This document shows, piece after piece, positions 1-5,104 of a stretch of DNA of 5,104 bases; the first letter of the stretch is position 1; every line of letters begins with the position of its first letter. The notes beneath the pieces were generated by a model. The model was not told the origin of the DNA, did no database searches, and was given only the letters and a program-made list of their open reading frames with translations. Source of the DNA: Deltaproteobacteria bacterium (lineage in GTDB: Bacteria > Desulfobacterota > DSM-4660 > Desulfatiglandales > HGW-15). The translations under genes and the position numbers were made by a program. The stretch lies in assembly GCA_019308525.1 (NCBI GenBank), contig JAFDIC010000309.1:1-5104 (forward strand). Direction: 5' to 3'.

Positions 1-1020
1 ACATGCGTTGAAAAAATCTGATATCCCTTTCTCTTTGGTAAGGATGTAGGCCTCGCTCGGCGGGATGCCCGACTCACTAATGAACCTGCGGGCCTTGTGT
101 TCGGGCAGTTCCGGCAGGTCACCTCTGACCCTTTCAATGAAGTCCTGATCAAGGCCTATTTCGAGGAGATCCGGGTCCGGGAAGTACCGGTAATCGGGAG
201 CATCTTCTTTGCCCCGCATTGAGATAGTTATCTTCTTGTCCTCGTCAAAGAGCCTTGTTTCTTGCACCACCTCTCTGCCCAATCGCAGCATTTCACCCTG
301 CCTTTCTATCTCGTAATCCAGGGCCTCGGTAATTGACTTGAAGGATGCCATATTCTTTATCTCGGCCCTGTTTCCATAACCCCTGAACCCCTTGGGCCGG
401 AGGGAGATGTTCACGTCACATCGAAACTGCCCCTTCTCCATGCTGCAATCGCTGATCCCGAGGTAGGTAAGGATCTGCCGGAGCTTTTCAAGGTAGAGTC
501 TGGCTTCACCCGTCGAACGCAAAGGGTTTCTTTGATGATCCGTGACGATTTCCAACAAGGGCACGCCGGACCGGTTATAGTCCACGAGACTGTAATCGGA
601 GGCCTCAAAAGATCTGGATGAATGAACCAGTTTGCCCGCATCTTCTTCCAGGTGGATCCTCCTTATTCCCACGGGATACAGGCTACCGTCGTCTCCGGGA
701 ATTTCCAGATACCCATCCTCGCAAAAGGGCATTTCGTACTGGGAGATCTGGTAACCCTTGGGCAAGTCAGGGTAGAAATAGTTTTTTCTGGCAAAGCGAG
801 CCCTTTCATTTATCCTGGAATTCATTGCCAGGCCGGCCAGGATGGTGTATTCCACGGCCTTCTTGTTCAGTACGGGCAGGGATCCAGGTTGCCCCGTACA
901 CACGGGGCAGATGTTGCTGTTCGGCGGAGCTTCATAGGATACGGGACAATCGCAGAAGAGCTTCGTGGCGGTCTTCAACTCCACGTGGGTTTCGAAGCCT
1001 ATTATTACCTCGTACTCCAT
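1..1020 (-). CDS. gatB: Asp/Glu-tRNA amidotransferase subunit B, N-terminal 340 codons (cut by window edge)
   Basis: GatB binds the mischarged tRNA in the GatCAB complex and activates the Asp or Glu ester by ATP-dependent phosphorylation, before amidation with ammonia channelled from GatA. My translation from the ATG at 1020 stays open for 340 codons to the window edge. Family landmarks seen: the N-terminal GFETHVEL (8-15); two cysteine pairs, C23/C25 and C38/C41, matching the zinc-binding pattern of the family; RKNYFYPDLPKGYQISQY (78-95); HLEEDAGK (123-130); the signature VDYNRSGVPLLEI (146-158); KNMASF (223-228); and MRGKEDAPDYRYFPDPDL (268-285). Full-length GatB is usually about 475 residues, so the tail and the YqeY-like C-terminal domain lie outside. 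The ATG sits 5 nt after the gatA stop, with a good ribosome binding site, which fixes the start. No frameshift or internal stop is seen. The family is certain; substrate range (Asn, Gln or both) cannot be read from it. Confidence 0.97.
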   Translation of the reverse strand, partial: MEYEVIIGFETHVELKTATKLFCDCPVSYEAPPNSNICPVCTGQPGSLPVLNKKAVEYTILAGLAMNSRINERARFARKNYFYPDLPKGYQISQYEMPFCEDGYLEIPGDDGSLYPVGIRRIHLEEDAGKLVHSSRSFEASDYSLVDYNRSGVPLLEIVTDHQRNPLRSTGEARLYLEKLRQILTYLGISDCSMEKGQFRCDVNISLRPKGFRGYGNRAEIKNMASFKSITEALDYEIERQGEMLRLGREVVQETRLFDEDKKITISMRGKEDAPDYRYFPDPDLLEIGLDQDFIERVRGDLPELPEHKARRFISESGIPPSEAYILTKEKGISDFFNAC

Positions 1021-1025
1021 GGGTA

Positions 1026-2528
1026 TCAATTCCTCGCCTGCCGAGCCGAGGGTCCGGCCTGGGATCTTGAGACGCCGACCTTTTTGTCAGCCTCCTTGGC
1101 CAGCTTCTCGTAGGCATATCCCACCCTCAGGACCGTTGGTTCGTCAAAGGCCTTGCCTATGATTTGCAGACCAACAGGCAAACCACCTATAAAGCCGCAG
1201 TTTATGCTCATCCCCGGCAAACCGGACAGATTAAGGGAAGCGGTATAGACGTCCACCAGGTACATGTGCAACGGATCCGCCATCCTTTCTCCCAGCCTGA
1301 AGGGCAGGCAGGGGGAGACCGGGGTGATCATACAGTCAACCTTTTCGAAAGCCCTGTCAAAGTCCTCCTTGATCAGTGCCCTTACCCTCTGGGCCTTGAG
1401 ATAGTAAGCATCATAGTACCCGGCGGACAGCACGTAGGTTCCCAGCATGATACGCCTCTTGACTTCTTCCCCGAACCCTTCGCTCCTCGTCTCCTCATAC
1501 ATGCCCACGGAATCAGTAAAGGGATTGCTCGATCGAATTCCATATTTGACACCGTCATATCTGGCCAGGTTGCTGCTGGCCTCCGCCGTGGCAATTAGAT
1601 AATAGGCGCTGATAGCATACCTGGAATGGGGCAGGGAGACGTCCGTGACCTCGGCGCCGTTCTTTTCAAGTAAGGAAACAGCTTCCATAACCCTGGTTCG
1701 CACTTCCTCATCCAGGCCTTCGATGAAATATTCCCTGGGAAGACCTATCCTGAGCCCCTTTATGTCCCTGTTGATGGACTGAAGGAAATCGGGCCTTCGA
1801 ATATTGACAGAAGTGCTGTCCCTCCTGTCATGGCCACAAATGACATTCAGCAACATGGCACAATCTTCCACACTTCTTGCAAAGGCCCCCACCTGGTCCA
1901 AGGACGACGCATAGGAAACGAGGCCGTACCTCGAAACGCGGCCATAGGTGGGCTTAATTCCAACGACGCCACAAAATGCAGCAGGAAGCCGAATTGATCC
2001 TCCCGTATCAGAGCCTATTGCAAGCACCGTTTCACCTGCTGCCACGGCAGCGGCAGAACCGCCACTCGAGCCACCGGGGACAAGGTCGGGATCTACGGGA
2101 TTCCTGGTGGCTCCGAAGGCGCTGTTCTCGCAGGAAGAACCCATGGCAAACTCATCCATGTTTGTCTTTCCTATCAACACTCCGCCGGCCCTGCGTACTC
2201 TCTGCACAACGGTGGCGTCATAGGGGGGCATATAGTTTTCGAGGATCCTTGATCCGCATGTCGTCCTTATTCCCTTGGTGCAGAGATTGTCCTTTATGGC
2301 AATGGGTATGCCGTTGATTGGAGACAGGGGTTTCCCTGCCCCGATTCTCCTGTCTGCACGGTCAGCACATTTCAATGCCAGATCCCTTGTCTCGGTAATA
2401 AAGGCGTTCAGCGTGTCTTCCCTTTCCTCGATCCTTCTCAGGGCCGCTTCAGTGATTTCTCTGGAGCTGACCTCCGTTCTCGCGAGCATCCGTGCCAGGT
2501 CAGCAGCATACATGTCACAGAGTTCCAT
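1026..2528 (-). CDS. gatA: Asp/Glu-tRNA amidotransferase subunit A (glutaminase, amidase-signature family)
   Basis: GatA hydrolyses glutamine and supplies the ammonia that GatB uses to convert Asp-tRNA(Asn) or Glu-tRNA(Gln). The 500-residue product is full length (family about 485). The amidase-signature Ser-cisSer-Lys triad is complete: K79 in AIKD, S154 in PGGSSGGSA and the nucleophile S178 in SDTGGS. These fall at the same numbers as in the Staphylococcus aureus enzyme. Also present are [13 protein letters not shown] (120-132), [20 protein letters not shown] (185-204), [20 protein letters not shown] (357-376), which carries the glutamine-contacting arginine, D426 near the substrate pocket, and [10 protein letters not shown] (449-458). 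The start ATG follows the AspRS-GatC stop by 3 nt and has GGAAGG 7 nt upstream, better support than the later M6. The last 15 or so residues are a polar Ser/Ala/Arg tail beyond the conserved fold, probably dispensable. Function is secure; the physiological tRNA substrate is inferred from the neighbouring AspRS. Confidence 0.98.
   Translation of the reverse strand: MELCDMYAADLARMLARTEVSSREITEAALRRIEEREDTLNAFITETRDLALKCADRADRRIGAGKPLSPINGIPIAIKDNLCTKGIRTTCGSRILENYMPPYDATVVQRVRRAGGVLIGKTNMDEFAMGSSCENSAFGATRNPVDPDLVPGGSSGGSAAAVAAGETVLAIGSDTGGSIRLPAAFCGVVGIKPTYGRVSRYGLVSYASSLDQVGAFARSVEDCAMLLNVICGHDRRDSTSVNIRRPDFLQSINRDIKGLRIGLPREYFIEGLDEEVRTRVMEAVSLLEKNGAEVTDVSLPHSRYAISAYYLIATAEASSNLARYDGVKYGIRSSNPFTDSVGMYEETRSEGFGEEVKRRIMLGTYVLSAGYYDAYYLKAQRVRALIKEDFDRAFEKVDCMITPVSPCLPFRLGERMADPLHMYLVDVYTASLNLSGLPGMSINCGFIGGLPVGLQIIGKAFDEPTVLRVGYAYEKLAKEADKKVGVSRSQAGPSARQARN
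1031..1035 (-). promoter_or_regulatory. Ribosome binding site of gatB inside the end of gatA
   Basis: GAGGA on the minus strand lies 10 nt before the gatB ATG and within the last codons of gatA. Ribosomes finishing gatA would reach this site, so translational coupling is likely. It supports the ATG at 1020 over other starts. Confidence 0.7.
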
Positions 2529-2531
2529 GTT

Positions 2532-4730
2532 TCAACCTTCCAGGATCTTTGGTACCTTGTAATAGTCCCCTTCCCGGTCCGGGGCGTTTGAGAGTATGGA
2601 CCTGGATTGCTTTGAGGGGGACTTTCTCGCCCTGTCCTCTCGCCACACGTTCGTCACTCCTAGCACGTGGCTCATGGGCTCCACCTCCCTGGCGTCCAGG
2701 CCTTCCAGCTGTTCCACGTACTCCAGTATATTATTGAGATCTCTTTGAAACTGACGGACTTCCGTATCAGACAGTTTGAGGCGTGCCAGCCTTGCCACGT
2801 GCATGACCTCGCTCCTGGAAATCTTTTCCAGGTGCCCTCGGTCCGGCGCTGTCCTTTCCAGGCCCCGGCCTGGCAGGGTCCGGGCTTCACCAGTTGCTTG
2901 GGGCAGTCCCAGGTTGATTCCCAGTTCCGCCAAATGAGTCTCATCCACGGTGGAGGGCGCCTGGGTAAGGGGGCAGACGGCACTTCGATTCTTTGGAAAG
3001 GGAATTACCTCTCTTATTGAACTGGTCTTCAAGATCATGGAGATGACCCTGTCCAGGCCGAGGGCCAGTCCGCCGTGGGGGGGTGCTCCGTATTCGAGGG
3101 CCCTGAGAAAAAAGCCGAACTTGGATTCCACCTCTTCACGGCTGAGGCCAAGTGCCTGGAATATTCTCTTCTGTATGTCCATCTGGTGAATCCTGATGCT
3201 CCCGCCTCCCAGTTCCTCTCCGTTAATGACCAGATCGTAGGCCCTGGATTTGAGACTCAGCAGCTCACCCCTGTCATCTGGATTGAAATCCCTCCTGTCC
3301 GGCATGGTAAACGGGTGGTGCTGGGATGTCAGGAGCCCGTCCTTCTCTTCAAACAGGGGAAAATCCGTAATCCACACAGGGGCGTAAGAATCCTCCGGTA
3401 TCAGGTTGAATCTTTCAGCCATGTGCAGACGCAAACTACAGAGCACCCTGCCGACAAGACCAGGGGAAACGTCCGCGATCATGACAATCACATCGCCGTC
3501 AGTGGCCTTGAAACGCCCTTTCAGCCTTTCCAGTTCCTCCTGGCTGAAGAACTGCACTATGTTGGATTCCAGTTTTCCCCCGACCAGTTTCATCCATGTC
3601 ATTCCCTTCGCCCCCATGGAAGGGACAATCCTCATTGCATATTCATTCTGCAAGAGGTTCTTGCTCAACAGGCCTGCTTTACCCCTGATGCAGAAACCCT
3701 TCACCTTTCCCCCGGCCTTGATTATTTTCCTGAAGACGCGGTAGTCGGTGTCCTGAAGCAAGTCCGTGACATCCTCAAAGGCCATATCAAAGCGGAGATC
3801 CGGGCTGTCCGTACCGTAACGTTCGATCACATCCTTGTATGTCATTCTGGGAAAAGGCCTGGGGAGGGTAATGTCCCCAACCTGAAAGATCCTTGAAATC
3901 AATTCCTCGACCAGTTCGTAGATGAATTCTTCGTCAATAAAAGAGGCCTCCAGATCAAGCTGGGTGAATTCCGGTTGCCTGTTGGGCCGCAGGTCTTCGT
4001 CTCTGAAACACCTTGCGATCTGGTAGTAGCGATCCATGCCGCTCATCATGAGGATCTGTTTGAATAGCTGGGGGGATTGGGGGAGGGCATAGAACTTTCC
4101 CTTGTGAACCCTGCTGGGCACCAGGTAGTCCCTTGCGCCTTCAGGCGTACTCTTCGTCAAAATAGGGGTCTCAATTTCAAGGAAGCGTCTCTGATCCAGG
4201 TAATCCCGGATAGATCTGAGTATTTCGTGCCGTTTCTTGAATATCTCCTGGACCGAGGGACGGCGGAGATCAAGATACCTGTACTTGAGACGTAATTCCT
4301 CATCGACTGCATCAGGGCTGCTGGTGAGGCTCTCGCCAAAGACCATCGCCTTTTCCGATATCTGGAAAGGTAATGACTTTGACCCGGACAAGACATCCAG
4401 TTCTTCAGCAAAGACCTCGATGTCTCCGGTAGAGAGATGGGGATTCTCCTTGCCTTTCTCCCTCTTTGCCACGCTGCCGCGGATCTTAACGACATATTCT
4501 TCTTTCAGCCCGCGGGCCCTCTCGTAGCAGTCTTTGCTCACCCCCGGGTCAAAGACCACCTGGACGATGCCCGAAATGTCCCTCAGGTGGATGAACAAAA
4601 GGCTGCCGTGGTCCCTCAGCGCGTCCACCCAACCCAAGAGCCAGACCTTGCGGCCCACATGAAGTTGGGACAGGTCCCCGCAATACGTCCTTTGTTTCCA
4701 GTTCATCAGAGATTCAGTCGCTTTTTCCAT
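2532..4730 (-). CDS. aspS: Aspartyl-tRNA synthetase fused to amidotransferase subunit GatC (732 aa)
   Basis: A bifunctional fusion. Residues 1 to about 609 are a complete bacterial-type AspRS that attaches aspartate to tRNA. It has an OB-fold anticodon domain (about 10-115); motif 1 with the flipping loop STPEGARDYLVP (194-205); QSPQ (218-221); motif 2 with FRDEDLR (242-248); a GAD insertion domain (about 300-430); the HHPFT segment (471-475); GEELGGGSIRIH (504-515); and motif 3 GGLALGLDR (553-561). After a linker of about 25 residues, 636-732 form GatC. Free AspRS is about 590 residues and free GatC about 95, so both parts are whole. H41 and G93 align with H31 and G82 of P. aeruginosa AspRS, linked to relaxed tRNA recognition, so I infer a non-discriminating enzyme feeding Asp-tRNA(Asn) to GatCAB. 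Start: M1 has GGGG 7 nt upstream. M9 would resemble other AspRS N-termini but lacks a binding site. No frameshift is visible at the junction. Confidence 0.96.
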   Translation of the reverse strand: MEKATESLMNWKQRTYCGDLSQLHVGRKVWLLGWVDALRDHGSLLFIHLRDISGIVQVVFDPGVSKDCYERARGLKEEYVVKIRGSVAKREKGKENPHLSTGDIEVFAEELDVLSGSKSLPFQISEKAMVFGESLTSSPDAVDEELRLKYRYLDLRRPSVQEIFKKRHEILRSIRDYLDQRRFLEIETPILTKSTPEGARDYLVPSRVHKGKFYALPQSPQLFKQILMMSGMDRYYQIARCFRDEDLRPNRQPEFTQLDLEASFIDEEFIYELVEELISRIFQVGDITLPRPFPRMTYKDVIERYGTDSPDLRFDMAFEDVTDLLQDTDYRVFRKIIKAGGKVKGFCIRGKAGLLSKNLLQNEYAMRIVPSMGAKGMTWMKLVGGKLESNIVQFFSQEELERLKGRFKATDGDVIVMIADVSPGLVGRVLCSLRLHMAERFNLIPEDSYAPVWITDFPLFEEKDGLLTSQHHPFTMPDRRDFNPDDRGELLSLKSRAYDLVINGEELGGGSIRIHQMDIQKRIFQALGLSREEVESKFGFFLRALEYGAPPHGGLALGLDRVISMILKTSSIREVIPFPKNRSAVCPLTQAPSTVDETHLAELGINLGLPQATGEARTLPGRGLERTAPDRGHLEKISRSEVMHVARLARLKLSDTEVRQFQRDLNNILEYVEQLEGLDAREVEPMSHVLGVTNVWREDRARKSPSKQSRSILSNAPDREGDYYKVPKILEG
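2536..2541 (-). promoter_or_regulatory. Ribosome binding site of gatA
   Basis: GGAAGG on the minus strand is 7 nt before the gatA ATG and lies in the last codons of the fused upstream gene. It decides the gatA start and implies coupled translation of GatC and GatA, which pack against each other in the complex. Confidence 0.75.
2802..2816 (-). promoter_or_regulatory. Possible internal translation start giving free GatC
   Basis: On the minus strand AGGAG (2816-2812) is followed after 7 nt by an in-frame ATG (2804-2802, residue M643 of the fusion). Initiation there would give a 90-residue GatC lacking only the first seven or so residues of its domain. Purine-rich Arg/Ser/Glu codons can mimic such a site by chance, so this is tentative. 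Confidence 0.3.
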
Positions 4731-4737
4731 TGAAATA

Positions 4738-4766
4738 CCCCAATTAAGCGAAAAAAGCTCAATTGG
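4738..4766 (-). promoter_or_regulatory. Stem-loop overlapping the aspS ribosome binding site
   Basis: On the minus strand CCAATTGAGC (4766-4757) pairs with GCTTAATTGG (4749-4740): ten pairs, one of them G-U, closing a seven-base loop TTTTTTC. The only Shine-Dalgarno-like sequence for aspS, GGGG at 4741-4738, lies 7 nt before the ATG. Its first two bases are in the stem, so folding would partly hide the ribosome binding site. Confidence 0.5.
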
Positions 4767-4842
4767 CCGTTACCTGTTATCCGTTAGTCAACCCCTCCTG
4801 ATCGCCATTCTCATTTTTCTGCCGGGGGTAAGATATCGTTTC

Positions 4843-4871
4843 TGGTATGGGGCTTCCGACACCCATAACCA
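4843..4871 (-). other. Leader stem-loop with one bulge
   Basis: TGGTTATGGG (4871-4862) pairs with CCCATACCA (4851-4843): nine pairs with one bulged base at 4867 and a ten-base loop. No run of T follows it on the minus strand, so it does not look like a terminator. It may be a structural element of the leader RNA. Confidence 0.4.
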
Positions 4872-4879
4872 ATGACGAT

Positions 4880-4917
4880 TAACAAATAACCCTGATCGAG
4901 TTTTGGCTCGATTAGGG
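4880..4917 (-). terminator. Terminator-like hairpin, possible leader attenuator
   Basis: CCCTAATCGAG (4917-4907) pairs with CTCGATCAGGG (4900-4890): eleven pairs with one A-C mismatch on this strand (a G-U pair if read on the plus strand), closing the six-base loop CCAAAA. The T-rich tail TTATTTGTTA follows. The tail is only moderately T-rich, so termination may be weak. It either ends a minus-strand gene lying beyond the window or, if the promoter at 4946-4974 is real, acts as an attenuator about 20 nt into the aspS leader. Confidence 0.4.
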
Positions 4918-4945
4918 AAATTGCTCTTCACGTAATGGGCAATAA

Positions 4946-4974
4946 CATATACTCAATCAGCCCGGGTCATTCAA
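4946..4974 (-). promoter_or_regulatory. Candidate sigma-70-type promoter of the operon
   Basis: TTGAAT (4974-4969) and TATATG (4951-4946) are separated by exactly 17 nt on the minus strand. Each box matches four of six consensus bases. Transcription would begin near 4939, giving a leader of about 208 nt before aspS. It is the best match I find between 4731 and 5104, but the boxes are moderate and the operon could also be read from further upstream. Confidence 0.35.
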
Positions 4975-5104
4975 TACATTTTCTCCACCTTCCCCAAAAT
5001 CCTTCACCTGGAACCACAGGGACGAAGGGGATGATGCGGGGTCTTCTTTCTTATACCCGGTGCAAAGGATGGGGTTTTATAAATGATCAATATTAATGCT
5101 TTTT
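4975..5104. other. Distal intergenic sequence with no supported gene
   Basis: No convincing open frame with a ribosome binding site covers this end on either strand. The three minus-strand frames close within the strip without resembling a known C-terminus. The last 30 bases are strongly A+T-rich. An ATG at 5083 on the plus strand opens seven codons before the edge, too little to call. Confidence 0.5.

Larger units (their letters stand above)
2532..2825 (-). other. gatC: GatC domain at the C-terminus of the AspRS fusion
   Basis: Residues 636-732 of the fusion match stand-alone GatC from end to end. There is an N-terminal helix of the pattern ISRSEVMHVARLARLKLS (636-653), a second helix with FQRDLNNILEYVEQLEGLD (661-679), then VEPMSHVL (683-690), an extended Arg/Ser-rich stretch, and the usual ending YYKVPKILE (723-731). 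In the complex GatC wraps as a belt around the GatA-GatB interface and stabilises GatA. No separate gatC lies between this gene and gatA, so the fused copy is the only one in the window. gatA follows directly, as in ordinary gatCAB operons. Confidence 0.95.
4731..4945 (-). other. Structured leader upstream of aspS-gatC (possible cis-regulatory RNA)
   Basis: This stretch has no convincing gene. It carries three stem-loops (4917-4890, 4871-4843, 4766-4740) and a 14-nt complementarity between 4890-4877 and 4782-4769 (13 pairs, three of them G-U) that would enclose the middle stem-loop. A weaker 5-bp pairing (4829-4825 with 4795-4791) would mask an AGGAGG. The T-box consensus for tRNA sensing is not present, and I do not recognise a known riboswitch. 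The pairings are read by eye and have no covariation support, so a regulatory role is an inference. Confidence 0.35.

Noticed and set aside
622..1113. Overlapping plus-strand open frames of 163 and 150 codons
   Set aside because: Both are antisense to gatB and the end of gatA, which are unmistakable by motif. Neither has a ribosome binding site or family resemblance.
2529..2531. A separate gatC or promoter between the fusion and gatA
   Set aside because: Only 3 nt separate the two genes and GatC is already complete at the end of the upstream frame.
3075..3896. A 273-codon open frame on the plus strand
   Set aside because: It lies antisense and entirely inside the AspRS catalytic region, has no recognisable domain, and is explained by the codon bias of the real gene on the other strand.
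4707..4730. Alternative aspS start at M9
   Set aside because: It would match the length of other AspRS N-termini, but no Shine-Dalgarno sequence precedes it, while M1 has GGGG at a 7-nt spacing. The choice stays slightly open.
4731..4945. T-box riboswitch sensing tRNA-Asp or tRNA-Asn
   Set aside because: The T-box consensus with its AGGGTGG core and the usual specifier-stem layout are not found, and T-boxes are mainly a Gram-positive device.
5083..5104. A possible plus-strand gene start, ATG at 5083 (MININAF)
   Set aside because: Only seven codons are visible. The nearest purine-rich sequence (AAGGAT then GGGG) is loosely spaced and no clear promoter precedes it, so it cannot be told from chance.
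1..5104. CRISPR array, tRNA/rRNA gene, insertion sequence or defence system
   Set aside because: I found no regularly spaced repeats, no tRNA-like cloverleaf, and no transposase or phage-like protein on either strand. Apart from the leader strip, the window is filled by housekeeping genes.

Overview
The window holds one bacterial operon read entirely on the minus strand. It makes the machinery that charges tRNA-Asp and converts mischarged Asp-tRNA(Asn), and possibly Glu-tRNA(Gln), into the correct amidated forms. In transcription order (right to left) it has a leader of about 200 nt, a fused aspartyl-tRNA synthetase/GatC gene (4730 to 2532), gatA (2528 to 1026), and the first 340 codons of gatB (1020 to 1, cut by the window edge). 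The genes are separated by only 3 and 5 nt, and each downstream gene has a Shine-Dalgarno sequence inside the gene before it, so tight co-translation is expected.

The most notable gene is the fusion. A complete bacterial-type AspRS, with OB anticodon domain, class II catalytic core and GAD insertion, continues through a linker of about 25 residues into a complete GatC. Two residues in the anticodon domain (H41 and G93) align with residues described as marking a non-discriminating AspRS in Pseudomonas aeruginosa. The synthetase would then make both Asp-tRNA(Asp) and Asp-tRNA(Asn), and the attached GatC would tether it to GatA and GatB, a genetically encoded version of the transamidosome. An AGGAG and ATG pair inside the fusion could also release free GatC.

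Right of the operon (4731 to 5104) I see no convincing gene. The strip contains a plausible sigma-70-type promoter on the minus strand, three stem-loops and one long-range complementarity. Together these could form a structured leader RNA ending in a hairpin that overlaps the aspS ribosome binding site. The distal part (4975 to 5104) holds no supported feature. Short repeat-like stretches suggest decayed intergenic repeats.

Organism: a Gram-negative-type bacterium with G+C a little over one half by eye, depending on GatCAB. The AspRS-GatC fusion followed by gatA and gatB is, from memory, typical of Desulfobacterota (former Deltaproteobacteria). This placement is an inference, not proven here.
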